Source: an uncultured Prevotellaceae bacterium (GTDB lineage Bacteria; Bacteroidota; Bacteroidia; Bacteroidales; Bacteroidaceae). Taken from it: DNA of 55,492 nt. The stretch is from NCBI GenBank assembly GCA_902767045.1, contig CACXFT010000077.1:1-55492 (forward strand), read 5' to 3'. Position 1 is the first letter of the stretch; each line of letters starts with the position of its first letter. Positions 17,036 to 26,428 of this stretch are shown here, piece by piece. The notes beneath the pieces were generated by a model. That model searched no databases, had not been told where the DNA came from, and worked only from the letters and a program-made list of their open reading frames with translations. Position numbers and translations under genes: made by a program.

Positions 17036-17043
17036 TAACTTTG
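17036..17043 (+). promoter_or_regulatory. upstream -7 promoter element before the DUF2851 gene
   Basis: TAACTTTG is preceded by AT-rich DNA (16994-17035). It may be a second, distal promoter for the DUF2851-thioesterase-dprA operon, 111 bp before the ATG. Confidence 0.5.
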
Positions 17044-17109
17044 GATAAGTTACTCCGTCTCGGCAATAAAAATAAATATGATTAATTTTGTATTGCTCTC
17101 GACTTTTCG

Positions 17110-17118
17110 TAACTTTGC
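17110..17118 (+). promoter_or_regulatory. proximal -7 promoter element of the DUF2851 gene
   Basis: TAACTTTGC matches the consensus and lies 36 bp upstream of the ATG at 17155. The same word TTTTCGTAACTTTG occurs 74 bp upstream, giving tandem promoters. Confidence 0.65.
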
Positions 17119-17154
17119 GCCTTGCTTGAATTATTCATTCACCGAAACAACATC

Positions 17155-18450
17155 ATGGAACAACTTCTCCACTACGTTTGGAAACACAAGCTGTTTCCGC
17201 TGCACGAACTGCTCACTACCGACGGACGAAGCGTGGAGGTGATAGACCCCGGACTGCACAACCAACATGCCGGACCCGACTTTTTTAATGCGAAAGTGAA
17301 AATAAACGGCATGCTCTGGGTGGGAAACATTGAAATTCACGACCGCGCAAGCTTCTGGTTTGCTCACCACCACGATACCGACGAAGCATACAACAACGTG
17401 GTGCTGCATGTGGTGGGAGTGGCTGATGCCGTGGCTATCACGCAGCGGGGCGACCAACTGCCAACACTGGTGCTGCAGGTGCCGGAACATCTGGCAACGC
17501 AATATCACGAACTGCTCTCGGCCGACCACTATCCACCCTGCTACCGCATCATACCTTCGCTGCCACGAATTGTGGTGCATGCGTGGATGAGTGCGCTCGA
17601 AACGGAACGGCTGGAACAGAAAACGCAAGCTATCAGACAACGGGCTGAAAGAGCTAATGGGTCGTGGGAGACAGCCTACTTTGCTACACTGGCACGAAAC
17701 TTCGGATTCGGCATCAACAACGAGGCGTTCGAAACATGGGCTCAGACCATTCCGCTGCACTGCGTAGACCACCACCGCGACGACCTTTTTCAAGTGGAGG
17801 CCATCTTCTTGGGACAGGCTGGACTGCTCAACCCCGAGGCGATTCCAGAACGCTACCGACAACAGGCCTTGAGCGAAGGCTACTTCGCCCGTCTGAGAAA
17901 CGAATACCTCTACCTGGCGCATAAGTTCGCACTGAAACCAATGAACCACAAGCTATGGAGGTTTCTGAGACTGCGACCGCAAAACTTCCCACACATACGC
18001 ATTGCACAACTGGCCAACCTCTACTATAGCCGCAAAGCCAGCCTGAGCCAAATCACAGACTGCCAAACAACCAAACAGCTGCTGCAGGCGCTCGCTACCG
18101 AGGTTACTCCCTATTGGCAAACGCACTACACCTTTGGCTCGGAAAGTCCCAAAAGCGAGAAAAAACTCTCGGCGGCTTCACTCAACCTGCTGCTCATCAA
18201 CACGGCCATACCCATGCTCTTCGCTTACGGAAGGCACCGCAGCAACGAAACGCTCTGCAACCGGGCCTTCGACTTCCTGGAAGAGCTGAAGGCCGAGGAA
18301 AACCACATCACACGCATGTGGAAAGAATGCGGACTGCCGGTGGATACAGCGGGCGACTCACAGGCGCTCATACAACTGAAAAACCAATACTGCGACCGCA
18401 AAGACTGTCTGCGATGCCGTATTGGTTATGAATACTTAAGGAAAAGGTAA
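17155..18450 (+). CDS. DUF2851 family protein
   Basis: This 431-residue cytoplasmic protein matches DUF2851, a family nearly confined to Bacteroidetes. Recognisable parts are MEQLLHYVWKHKLFP, the box IDPGLHNQHAGPDFFNAKVKI, WVGNIEIH, SFWFAHHHDTDEAYNNVVLHVV and a Cys cluster near the C-terminus (CDRKDCLRCRIG). The N-terminal part has residues arranged like a restriction-endonuclease-type fold (D/E...EIH), but function is unknown. ATG 17155 was chosen over an upstream TTG at 17122, which falls only 3 bp after the promoter word. It is first in a run with the thioesterase and dprA. Confidence 0.88.
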   Translation: MEQLLHYVWKHKLFPLHELLTTDGRSVEVIDPGLHNQHAGPDFFNAKVKINGMLWVGNIEIHDRASFWFAHHHDTDEAYNNVVLHVVGVADAVAITQRGDQLPTLVLQVPEHLATQYHELLSADHYPPCYRIIPSLPRIVVHAWMSALETERLEQKTQAIRQRAERANGSWETAYFATLARNFGFGINNEAFETWAQTIPLHCVDHHRDDLFQVEAIFLGQAGLLNPEAIPERYRQQALSEGYFARLRNEYLYLAHKFALKPMNHKLWRFLRLRPQNFPHIRIAQLANLYYSRKASLSQITDCQTTKQLLQALATEVTPYWQTHYTFGSESPKSEKKLSAASLNLLLINTAIPMLFAYGRHRSNETLCNRAFDFLEELKAEENHITRMWKECGLPVDTAGDSQALIQLKNQYCDRKDCLRCRIGYEYLRKR

Positions 18451-18474
18451 AGGATGTAAGATAAAAAATGAAAG

Positions 18475-18897
18475 ATGAAGAAGCAATATACATTTGAAAC
18501 AAGAATGGAGGTGCGCGACTACGAATGCGACATCGAGGGCATCGTGAACAATGCCAACTATCTGCACTACATTGAACATACGCGCCACAGGTTTCTGAAA
18601 ACCACCGGACTGAGCTTTGCCGAAATGCACAGCAGGGGCATCGATGCCGTGGTGGCACGAATGAACCTGCAGTTTAAAATTCCACTGAGATGCGACGACG
18701 AGTTCATCTCATGCCTCAACCTGCATCAAGAGGGCATACGCTATGTGTTCGAACAAGACATCTACCGAGCCAGCGACGAACAGCTCTGCTTTCGGGCAAA
18801 GGTGGAACTGGTGGCACTGGTGAACGGCCGACTGGCTAAATGCGAAGAATACGACCACGCCTTCGCTCCTTTCTTGCAAACCAATGAAAAGCCATAG
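18475..18897 (+). CDS. 4HBT-fold acyl-CoA thioesterase
   Basis: This 140-residue hotdog-fold protein begins YTFETRMEVRDYECDIEGIVNNANYLHYIEHTRHRFL, the typical motif of 4-hydroxybenzoyl-CoA/YbgC-like thioesterases with the active-site Asp/Glu region. It probably hydrolyses a short acyl-CoA or acyl-ACP; the substrate cannot be read. It lies 24 bp after the DUF2851 gene, and dprA overlaps its end by 14 bp. Confidence 0.9.
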   Translation: MKKQYTFETRMEVRDYECDIEGIVNNANYLHYIEHTRHRFLKTTGLSFAEMHSRGIDAVVARMNLQFKIPLRCDDEFISCLNLHQEGIRYVFEQDIYRASDEQLCFRAKVELVALVNGRLAKCEEYDHAFAPFLQTNEKP

Positions 18898-20029
18898 CAA
18901 CATGAACGAACTGGAACTGCTCTCAACCATCGTGCTGTCGCGCATGAACTATTTCTCACTGCCAGAACTGGTTGAACTCTACCGAACGGTGGGGTCGGCA
19001 AAAACCATTCTGGAACACCGGCGCGACATTCGCGAACTGTTGCCCAACGCTACACCCCGGGTGGTGGAGGCGTTCAAAGAGGTGGGACCACTGTGGAAAC
19101 GGGCAGAAACGGAACTGGCCTACGACCAGGCAAACGGCATTGTGGCCATCGCCATGAACGACGAACGATACCCACAACGACTACGCGAATGTGAAGATGC
19201 ACCGCTGGTGCTGTTCATGAAAGGAAATGCCAACCTGAACCCCAAACGCACGATTGCCGTTGTGGGCACCCGACATTGCACCACCTACGGACAAGACCTG
19301 ATACGCCACTTCTGCCGAGACCTGAGCGAACGGTGCCCGGGAATAAACATTGTGAGCGGTCTGGCTTATGGCATCGACGTCTGTGCACACACCGAGGCAC
19401 TCAACAACCAACTGCCCACGGTGGGGGTGCTGGCGCATGGGCTCGACGACCTCTACCCGCCACGACACCGGTCGGTGGCTGAAAAGATGGTGGAGCAAGG
19501 AGCCCTGCTGAGCGAATATCTCACCCGAACGAATGCCGACAAGATGAACTTCGTGCGCCGAAACCGCATCGTGGCCGGCATGACCGATGCCACCGTTCTC
19601 GTCGAAAGCGGAGCAAAGGGAGGCGGGCTCATCACTTGCAGAATAGCACTCGACTATAACCGAAGCGTGTTTGCATTCCCCGGACCGGTGGGGGCCACCT
19701 GGAGCATGGGGTGCAACAACCTGATTCGAGACAACGGAGCACAGCTCATCACATCGGCCGACGACTTCGTGATGGCCATGGGATGGGAAGCAGACAGCCT
19801 GCTGCGACAGGCACAACAGGCGGGCATCGAACGACAGCTCTTTCCTACCCTCTCGGCCGAGGAACAACAGGTGGTGGATGTGCTGCTCAAAACCAACGAC
19901 CTGCAAATGAACACCATCAGCGTGAAATGCAACATCCCCATCGGACAACTCACGGCTCTGCTCTTCAACTTAGAAATGAAAGGGGTGGTGAAACCTTATT
20001 CGGGAGGAACTTATCATTTGCTCGCCTGA
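18884..20029 (+). CDS. dprA: DNA-processing protein DprA
   Basis: This 381-residue protein loads RecA onto incoming single-stranded DNA during transformation. The N-terminal helical region is followed by the Rossmann-like core with AVVGTRHCTTYGQDL, IVSGLAYGIDVCAHTEAL, GLDDLYPPRH, RRNRIVAGM and ESGAKGGGLITCRIAL. A C-terminal winged-helix DML1-like part follows (LLKTNDLQMNTISVKCNIPIGQL). The start at 18884 overlaps the thioesterase gene; ATG 18902 is an alternative. Confidence 0.95.
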   Translation: MKSHSNMNELELLSTIVLSRMNYFSLPELVELYRTVGSAKTILEHRRDIRELLPNATPRVVEAFKEVGPLWKRAETELAYDQANGIVAIAMNDERYPQRLRECEDAPLVLFMKGNANLNPKRTIAVVGTRHCTTYGQDLIRHFCRDLSERCPGINIVSGLAYGIDVCAHTEALNNQLPTVGVLAHGLDDLYPPRHRSVAEKMVEQGALLSEYLTRTNADKMNFVRRNRIVAGMTDATVLVESGAKGGGLITCRIALDYNRSVFAFPGPVGATWSMGCNNLIRDNGAQLITSADDFVMAMGWEADSLLRQAQQAGIERQLFPTLSAEEQQVVDVLLKTNDLQMNTISVKCNIPIGQLTALLFNLEMKGVVKPYSGGTYHLLA

Positions 20030-20110
20030 CATACTTATCCTTCATGCAGGTTAACGTAAATTCAAATGGGTTTTTCTAATGGAAATAGCTATTATATGGC
20101 GGAAAAATAG

Positions 20111-20118
20111 TAACTTTG
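20111..20118 (+). promoter_or_regulatory. -7 promoter element of ruvB
   Basis: TAACTTTG lies 54 bp upstream of the ruvB ATG at 20173, in the 143-bp gap after dprA. Confidence 0.6.
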
Positions 20119-20172
20119 TGCCGTAAAGACAACAACCTATCAAATTAAAAACAGATGAACTAACTTTTATCT

Positions 20173-21204
20173 ATGGCAGAAGATTTCAACATACGCGAAG
20201 AACGACTGGCACAGGGAGAGAAGGACTTTGAGAATGCACTGCGGCCCTTGCAGTTCAGCGACTTCAGCGGACAACAGAACGTGGTGGAAAACCTGGAGGT
20301 GTTTGTGGAGGCTGCCAAATTCCGGGGCGAACCGCTCGACCATACGCTCCTGCACGGACCGCCCGGACTGGGCAAAACCACACTCTCGAACATCATTGCC
20401 AACGAACTGGGGGTGGGATTCAAGATTACCAGCGGGCCGGTGCTCGACAAACCGGGCGACCTGGCGGGCATACTCACTTCACTGGAACCACGAGACGTGC
20501 TCTTCATCGACGAGATACACCGACTCTCGCCGGTGGTGGAGGAATACTTGTATAGCGCAATGGAAGACTACCGCATCGACATCATGATAGACAAGGGACC
20601 GTCGGCGCGCTCCATTCAAATAGATCTGAACCCTTTCACGCTCGTGGGGGCTACAACACGAAGCGGACTGCTCACGGCTCCGCTTCGGGCGCGATTCGGC
20701 ATCAACCTGCACCTGGAATACTACAACCCGGAAACGCTGCGCACCATCATCGAACGCTCGGCGCACATCTTAGGCGTGCCCATCGACGAGGATGCGGCTT
20801 TCGAGATTGCGCGACGCTCACGCGGAACGCCCCGTATTGCCAATGCTCTGCTGCGCCGCGTGCGCGACTTTGCACAGGTGAAAGGCAACGGGCGCATCGA
20901 CACACGCATTGCCAAAATTGCACTCACCGCTCTGAACATCGACCAATATGGACTCGATGAAATAGATAACAAGATTCTGCTCACCATCATCGATAAGTTC
21001 AAAGGCGGACCAGTGGGGGTATCGACCATCGCTACTGCCATCGGCGAAGATGCGGGCACCGTGGAAGAGGTTTACGAACCCTACCTCATCATGGAGGGTT
21101 TCATCAAACGAACCCCACGCGGAAGAATGGTCACAGAACTGGCCTACCAACACCTGGGCCGCAACTTCTATAACCAAAACCCCATGGAGCCAACACTCTT
21201 TTAG
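20173..21204 (+). CDS. ruvB: Holliday junction branch migration helicase RuvB
   Basis: This 343-residue AAA+ ATPase drives branch migration with RuvA. It shows [12 protein letters not shown], Walker [12 protein letters not shown], Walker [11 protein letters not shown], sensor 1 [18 protein letters not shown], arginine-finger region [10 protein letters not shown] and the C-terminal winged helix ([20 protein letters not shown]). Length and order are complete. Confidence 0.98.
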   Translation: MAEDFNIREERLAQGEKDFENALRPLQFSDFSGQQNVVENLEVFVEAAKFRGEPLDHTLLHGPPGLGKTTLSNIIANELGVGFKITSGPVLDKPGDLAGILTSLEPRDVLFIDEIHRLSPVVEEYLYSAMEDYRIDIMIDKGPSARSIQIDLNPFTLVGATTRSGLLTAPLRARFGINLHLEYYNPETLRTIIERSAHILGVPIDEDAAFEIARRSRGTPRIANALLRRVRDFAQVKGNGRIDTRIAKIALTALNIDQYGLDEIDNKILLTIIDKFKGGPVGVSTIATAIGEDAGTVEEVYEPYLIMEGFIKRTPRGRMVTELAYQHLGRNFYNQNPMEPTLF

Positions 21205-21205
21205 C

Positions 21206-21227
21206 GCGGTGCGCTGCGGCGCACCGC
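21206..21227. terminator. GC-rich hairpin right after ruvB
   Basis: GCGGTGCGC, a TGCG loop and GCGCACCGC form a perfect 9-bp stem 1 bp after the ruvB stop. No T-run follows; the AAATGAT array begins 1 bp later. It could be a weak terminator or the GC half of the composite GC/AAATGAT repeat seen at 37607, 39163 and 53405. Confidence 0.5.
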
Positions 21228-21228
21228 T

Positions 21229-21312
21229 AAATGATAAATGATAAATGATAAATGATAAATGATTTCACTGTTCACTATTCACTGTTCACTATTCACTATT
21301 CACTGTTCACTA
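21229..21312 (+). repeat. heptamer arrays AAATGAT (5 units) and TTCACTA/G (7 units)
   Basis: Two adjacent 7-bp arrays with no interruption (21229-21263 and 21264-21312) occupy the gap before the BNR protein gene, ending 16 bp before its ATG. AAATGAT recurs at 39182 and 53424, and TTCACTT/A at 35560-35587. Confidence 0.95.
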
Positions 21313-21328
21313 TAAAACCAAAACAAAT

Positions 21329-24300
21329 ATGAAACTTAAAAACTTATTCCTTGCCTGCTGCCTGATGCTTACCGCATTAACAGCGCAGGCGCAAACTACC
21401 GACAACTTCAGTAGTGCTACCGTGGCCGAAGAAGGAGCGTGGTGCTGGTTTGCCGACCCAAGAGCTCTGCACTACAAAAACACTGATGGCACCATCAATG
21501 CTACCTACATCGGCTACATCGACATCCACGGAAACGTGAAGGCTACGCAGTACAACTGGGTCACCGGACGGAAAACCGACGTGCTCATCCGCTCCTACTT
21601 CCAGCCCGACGACCACAACAACCCTACCTTCCTGGTGCTGCCCGATGAACGCATCATGATTTTCTACACCCGCCACACCGACGAACCGAAAATCTGGTAC
21701 CGCATCTCTACCCATCCCGGCGACATCACCTCGTTAGGCGATGAGAAGTTCCTCGCCACATCCAACAACACCACCTACCCTTCGCCATTCATTCTGAGCG
21801 AAGACCCAAACCACATATACCTCTGCTGGCGTGGCATCAACTGGCATCCTACCATTGCCCGACTCACCATGCCCGACAGCAACGACAACTGCCAGTTCGA
21901 CTTCGGACCGAAACAGATCGTGCAGTCGACGGGCGCACGACCCTATGCCAAATACCAAAGCAACGGCAAGGATAAAATCTATGTGAGCTATACCACCGGA
22001 CACCCCGACAACGAAATGCCTGACTGGCTCTACTTCAACGTGATCGACATCAACAAGGGCAACGGACCCATCCTGCGCGACCTGAAAGGAAACCAGTTGA
22101 GCATCATCAACAACGGGGTGTTCAACGTGAACAAAACAGACACCTATGCCAACAACTACCCCAACACCATCGTAGACCGCTCGGCCAACATCCGCAACTG
22201 GGTGTGGCAGATTGCACTCGACAGCAACGAAAACCCTGTTATCGCCTACCCACACATCGACAATGCCAAAACATCACACGTCTATTGGTATGCACGATGG
22301 AACGGCTCGGCCTGGAAAAACACATGGGTGCAGTATGCCGGACATGCCTTCCACCAAAACTGGAACTCTACTGAACGATGCTACAGCGGTGGTATGTCTA
22401 TCGACCCCGACAACATCAACGACATGTATCTCTCCATCCCCACCAAAGACGGACAGTATAACAAGGATGGGGTGTACGAGATTTGGAAATATACCATCGA
22501 CGACAACGGAAACGTGGCGGGCTCTGAGCAAATCACTTCGGGCTCGACAAAGAACAACGCCCGTCCGTTCGTAATTCCGGGAGCGAAAGAGTCGCCCATG
22601 CGCGTGGCTTGGATGAACGGCGACTACTACTACTGGATGGTGCAGAAAAACTATCCCAAAGGCTACCCCACCGGCATCATTGCCAACTATAACTGGCAGG
22701 AAGCTTATACCGCCGAAGAAAACACCGAAGAAAGAACCGACTGCCTATGCCTTGCTCCGGGAAAAACACTGAACATGGCGTTCGCCATGAACGAAAACCA
22801 ATACAGCGGCAAACTCTTCACCATTGGCGAGAACTTCACCTATGAGGTGGGAACCGACAACTATCCCGTGATTACCATCGGCGACAAGACCTACCGCTCG
22901 CAGAACCGACTGCTCACCAGCGACGACTGGGCAACACAATCGACAGGCACCAGCGGCGACAACCATCCAACTAAAGTTTCGCTGTGGGTGCTCTCGCTCA
23001 CCTACGACGGCCACACCCTCACCACCTATCGCAACGGACTGGTTGACCAGGTGATTGAGGTGGAGAACCTGCCGGAAGGAACTGCTTCAGCCACAGGCAA
23101 CGACTTCCACCACACCCTGCTCGCACAAAGCGACTACTATGCCTGCGCTTCACCTGTGACGGTGCAGAAACTGGCTGCAGAACTGCGCACTCGAGCCGAG
23201 GCCAACATCGACGAACAGGCTCTGCTCATGATTGAACTGCCCGAAGAGACGCATGCCGACCTGGTGCTGCCCACCACCATCATGAAGAAAAACATCAGCT
23301 GGACTTCATCGAACGAACAGGTGGTGAGCACCACGGGGGTGGTCTCCTTCCCGGCAACGGAAACAGCTGTGGAACTGACGGCTAAGATTGGAACCACCGA
23401 ACGCTCCTTCACGGTGAAGGTGATGCCGCGCGACATCACCAAGAACCTGCGCTACGAAACCACTGGACTCGACATGACAGCCAACACCGCTACAGGATTT
23501 GCCACCAACACGGTGTTCACTGCTCCCGAAGGACTGCTCCGCAACCTGCGTTCGTTCACCTTTCTGCTCACGGCCAATGCCAAAAGTCTGGCCAAGCAAC
23601 CACGCTTCTACGACTTCGGCTCGAGTTCGGGCAACAGCGTGTTCCTGCGTGTAAATCCGCTCTCGGCGGGCGTGAAATACAATGGAGGAACCACCACCAT
23701 GGTGAATGCAACTACACAGCTCACGGCCAACAAAGAATATCAGCTGGCCGTCACCTACGATGCTGCCACACACACCACCACCATATATATAGATGGTGAG
23801 GCCAACGTGAGCGGAACGGCCAACCAGGTGGAACCTTACCAACTGGAACAACTGGCTGCCGACGTGCGTAACTACATCGGACGCACACAGTGGTGGGATG
23901 GCTCATACGCTGCCGATAACATCGACTTCCAAGGAACCATCAACAACTTCCGCCTCTACGATGTAACCCTCACACGCAAGGAGATTTGCGAACTGCAGGG
24001 TATCACCTATACCGAACGCGAACTGCCCACCGCGCTGGTGAACACCGACTTCGAAGGAACTTACACTGCCATGGCTGGGAGTGGGGTTACTACCGACCGC
24101 GACATCTTCGTGCCCGAGGGCTGGACCATCGACTACAGCAACCGCAACGAGAACGACATCACCGCTCTGAAAGCCGGCGACAAACAGTTTGATGCTTTTT
24201 TCGCCTCACTGCCTGCACCTTCGGCCGAAAGCACCAAAACCTATTGGGTGCGCCAGAAATGGGGCAACAGCACCATCATGCTGAAACAGGAGGTTCGTCT

Positions 24301-24694
24301 GCCGGCCGGGAAATATACTCTCACCGCTGATGTGTATAAAAACGGACTGGGCGGCGACGCACTGGTGCAGGCGAAGATAGAGAATGGAGCACTCATCTCG
24401 GCTCCATCAGTAGAAAACAAAGCCGAGTGGCAACAGATGTCGCTACAGTTTGAAAGCAATGGCGAAGCCTCAACAACAGTGATGCTCGCAGCCATGCACA
24501 ACGACAACGGATCGGAGAAGTTCATCGGCTTCGACAACGTGGTGCTGACCAAAGAAATCGTAGATGCCATCAGAACAATAGAACCCGATAACACCGATGC
24601 CTCTGCCATTTTCGACCTACAGGGCCGAAAGCTCTCAACGACTCCAAGCAAAGGAATCTATATTGTGAAGGGGAAAAAGATTATCCGACCGTAG
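21329..24694 (+). CDS. secreted BNR_4/LamG multidomain protein, probable polysaccharide-acting enzyme
   Basis: This 1121-residue protein has a signal peptide (1-22). Residues about 30-450 resemble the BNR_4 beta-propeller (EEGAWCWFADPRALHY, YIGYIDIHGNVKATQYN, DDHNNPTFLVLPDERIMIFYTRH), a fold used by several polysaccharide lyases and related proteins. Residues about 640-705 look like an atrophied bacterial Ig domain (ISWTSSNEQVVSTTGVVSF). About 715-900 are LamG/concanavalin-like, and about 910-1070 a carbohydrate-binding-like sandwich. The end (AIFDLQGRKL...KGIYIVKGKKIIRP) is a Por/T9SS-like tail. The substrate is unknown and no SusC/D pair is adjacent. Confidence 0.83.
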   Translation: MKLKNLFLACCLMLTALTAQAQTTDNFSSATVAEEGAWCWFADPRALHYKNTDGTINATYIGYIDIHGNVKATQYNWVTGRKTDVLIRSYFQPDDHNNPTFLVLPDERIMIFYTRHTDEPKIWYRISTHPGDITSLGDEKFLATSNNTTYPSPFILSEDPNHIYLCWRGINWHPTIARLTMPDSNDNCQFDFGPKQIVQSTGARPYAKYQSNGKDKIYVSYTTGHPDNEMPDWLYFNVIDINKGNGPILRDLKGNQLSIINNGVFNVNKTDTYANNYPNTIVDRSANIRNWVWQIALDSNENPVIAYPHIDNAKTSHVYWYARWNGSAWKNTWVQYAGHAFHQNWNSTERCYSGGMSIDPDNINDMYLSIPTKDGQYNKDGVYEIWKYTIDDNGNVAGSEQITSGSTKNNARPFVIPGAKESPMRVAWMNGDYYYWMVQKNYPKGYPTGIIANYNWQEAYTAEENTEERTDCLCLAPGKTLNMAFAMNENQYSGKLFTIGENFTYEVGTDNYPVITIGDKTYRSQNRLLTSDDWATQSTGTSGDNHPTKVSLWVLSLTYDGHTLTTYRNGLVDQVIEVENLPEGTASATGNDFHHTLLAQSDYYACASPVTVQKLAAELRTRAEANIDEQALLMIELPEETHADLVLPTTIMKKNISWTSSNEQVVSTTGVVSFPATETAVELTAKIGTTERSFTVKVMPRDITKNLRYETTGLDMTANTATGFATNTVFTAPEGLLRNLRSFTFLLTANAKSLAKQPRFYDFGSSSGNSVFLRVNPLSAGVKYNGGTTTMVNATTQLTANKEYQLAVTYDAATHTTTIYIDGEANVSGTANQVEPYQLEQLAADVRNYIGRTQWWDGSYAADNIDFQGTINNFRLYDVTLTRKEICELQGITYTERELPTALVNTDFEGTYTAMAGSGVTTDRDIFVPEGWTIDYSNRNENDITALKAGDKQFDAFFASLPAPSAESTKTYWVRQKWGNSTIMLKQEVRLPAGKYTLTADVYKNGLGGDALVQAKIENGALISAPSVENKAEWQQMSLQFESNGEASTTVMLAAMHNDNGSEKFIGFDNVVLTKEIVDAIRTIEPDNTDASAIFDLQGRKLSTTPSKGIYIVKGKKIIRP

Positions 24695-24700
24695 ATGTTC

Positions 24701-24798
24701 GACTGTAGACTATAGACTATAGACTGTGGACTATAGACTATAGACTGTAGACTATAGACTATAGACTGTAGACTGTAGACTATAGACTGTAGACTATT
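24701..24798 (+). repeat. heptamer array GACTATA/GACTGTA, 14 units
   Basis: Fourteen consecutive 7-bp units, mostly GACTATA or GACTGTA, start 6 bp after the BNR gene stop and end 1 bp before the terminal inverted repeat of the structured element. Confidence 0.95.
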
Positions 24799-24799
24799 A

Positions 24800-25075
24800 T
24801 TCAACTTTCGCAAGTGAGTATTCTCTGTATGGTTATGATGATGCCAGAGGCATCAGATAGGGGTAGCCAGCCATTCCTATGGCTGGAAGAACGTTAGAGG
24901 TGTGTATCGGGCGTGCCTTTAGGTACGCGACATTCCACTTGTTTGTGTCGCGTACCTAAAGGCACGCCGTGAATGGTGGATCCATTTCCTCCAGCCATAA
25001 GAATGGCTGGCTACCCTTATCATGCCCCGCTGGGGCATTTGCTGAGCACGAATTTTATCACTTGCGATAGTTGAA
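24800..25075. mobile_element. 276-bp structured repeat element, copy A (MITE-like)
   Basis: The ends are TTCAACTTTCGCAAGTGA (24800-24817) and its inverted partner TCACTTGCGATAGTTGAA (25058-25075), 17 of 18 matching. Inside are GATGCC-AGA-GGCATC (24840-24854), CCAGCCAT-TCCT-ATGGCTGG (24867-24886), a perfect 23-bp stem with 13-nt loop (24910-24932/24946-24968), CCAGCCAT-AAGA-ATGGCTGG (24991-25010) and TGCCCC-GCT-GGGGCA (25023-25037). The arms 24861-24886 and 24991-25016 are also inverted repeats of each other over 26 bp with one mismatch. An inverted second copy lies at 53451-53727. No conserved ORF and no clear target-site duplication were seen. It may be a MITE or a structured-RNA element. 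Confidence 0.85.
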
Positions 25076-25099
25076 GAAGTAATAAGTAGAAAGTAATAA

Positions 25100-25150
25100 G
25101 TTGCCCTGCCGTGTTAAAGCTCACTCGAAGCTTGTGCACAGCAGGGCAAC
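25100..25150. terminator. hairpin between the structured element and the ompA-like gene
   Basis: GTTGCCCTGC (25100-25109) pairs perfectly with GCAGGGCAAC (25141-25150). The stem is extended imperfectly on both sides by AAGTAAT/ATTACTT arrays (25077-25099 and 25151-25180). It could terminate the ompA-like transcript from the minus strand. Confidence 0.5.
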
Positions 25151-25174
25151 CTTCTACTTATTACTTATTACTTC

Positions 25175-26296
25175 TTACTTATATTCGGTGTGCGAGCCTT
25201 CGCCTTCTACGATCACGCAGCGGTTTTTGTCGTTTTCGCTGAAGGGCTGCACGGTGTCGCCTTTGGCATCGGTGGCGATGCGATTGGCATCGGCCTCATA
25301 CTTCTTAACCAACTGGTCTTTGAAGTTCTCGGCACGTTTTTTCGAGTATTCCATGTTCACCTTGGCAGTTCCCGTTCCCTTGTCGGCATAACCCGTTACC
25401 TGCACTTTGGCATCGGGGTTGCGCTTCATGAAGTCGGAAACTTTCTGCATTTTCGAAGCAGCGGAGGCGGGGTTGCTCTCACGAATCTGGTAGAACACCT
25501 CTTCGCGCAGCGATTCCTTCACAGCCACGGGCACCGGTTTCTTTTCTTCCACCACCACCGGGGCAGCGGTTGTAGCTTCGGCGGCAGCCGTTTCCACCAC
25601 CTCTTCAAGAATGGGCACTGTAACGGGAGCCGGCTTCGAGTATTTCTTGCCGAAGCGGAAACTCACGCCCACCATGGCCGTCCACTGCCAGTCATCGGCC
25701 GCATTGCGTTTAGAGTTGAACCGGTCGTCGAGACTGTTGGCATTCACTTCGAGCGACACGCCGATAGGTTTTGTGAGGTCTGTTTCCAAGCGTATGCCTG
25801 CCCGCAGGTTGTGTGTGAGGCGGTCTTTTTTCCAAGCCAGCGGAGCCTGAATCTGCGGATACTCTTGCAGGATGCAGTTCAATTCGTCGTTATCCCAAGC
25901 GCGTGTGAGACCGAAACCACCCAGCAGGATGACATTGAGGAAGTTGTCGGGTTTGCGGTTGATGAGATTGGTGATGTTGCACATCAGGTCGAGGTCTGTG
26001 GTAACATACTTCCAAGTATACTTTTTGCGGAAGTTCTCGAATCCGCTTTTTGCTTTCCATCCGTTGGCATGCAGTCGCAAGCCAATCACGGGCGAGAAAT
26101 AGTGACCGATGGAGAACGCTCCGGTTGGTGTGTAGAGATACTGCTTGTTGTAATGCGTGTTAGTGAGTTGCAGGCCTCCCTGCGCTTCGATAAAGGTCCA
26201 CGATTTGAGCTTTCCTCTTTCTCCGTCTTGTGCCTGGGCAGCACCGAAGAAGAACAAAGCCAACGCAGCGGTTGTTAGTAGCTTTTTCGTCTTCAT
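25175..26296 (-). CDS. OmpA-family outer-membrane protein
   Basis: This 373-residue protein has a signal peptide (residues 1-22, AAQAQ end), an N-terminal beta-barrel-like region (about 25-220) and a Pro/Val/Glu-rich linker (about 225-260). The C-terminal OmpA peptidoglycan-binding domain (about 270-373) contains VQVTGYADKGTGTAKVNMEYSKKRAENFKDQL, ending in NDKNRCVIVEGEG. It is likely to anchor the outer membrane to peptidoglycan. It lies 132 bp downstream of the TPR-CHAT gene on the same strand, probably with its own promoter (a TTTCTTTGC word, one mismatch from consensus, at 26360-26368). Confidence 0.93.
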   Translation of the reverse strand: MKTKKLLTTAALALFFFGAAQAQDGERGKLKSWTFIEAQGGLQLTNTHYNKQYLYTPTGAFSIGHYFSPVIGLRLHANGWKAKSGFENFRKKYTWKYVTTDLDLMCNITNLINRKPDNFLNVILLGGFGLTRAWDNDELNCILQEYPQIQAPLAWKKDRLTHNLRAGIRLETDLTKPIGVSLEVNANSLDDRFNSKRNAADDWQWTAMVGVSFRFGKKYSKPAPVTVPILEEVVETAAAEATTAAPVVVEEKKPVPVAVKESLREEVFYQIRESNPASAASKMQKVSDFMKRNPDAKVQVTGYADKGTGTAKVNMEYSKKRAENFKDQLVKKYEADANRIATDAKGDTVQPFSENDKNRCVIVEGEGSHTEYK

Positions 26297-26428
26297 ACTA
26301 TAAATTTTATTGGTTATTGTGAATTTGCATGATTATGAACGGTTTTTACCATCTAAGATGCAAAGAAACACAAAAAATCTTAATGGTGCAATTATTTCTT
26401 CAATTTTTTCTTCAAAAAGCTGTCAACA

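Noticed and set aside
10512-24694. a complete polysaccharide utilisation locus
   Set aside because: No SusC/SusD pair, no sensor regulator and no clear glycoside hydrolase set accompany the secreted proteins.
24800-25075. CRISPR array or toxin-antitoxin locus at the repeat element
   Set aside because: No regularly spaced direct repeats with unique spacers and no small ORF pair; the structure is inverted repeats.
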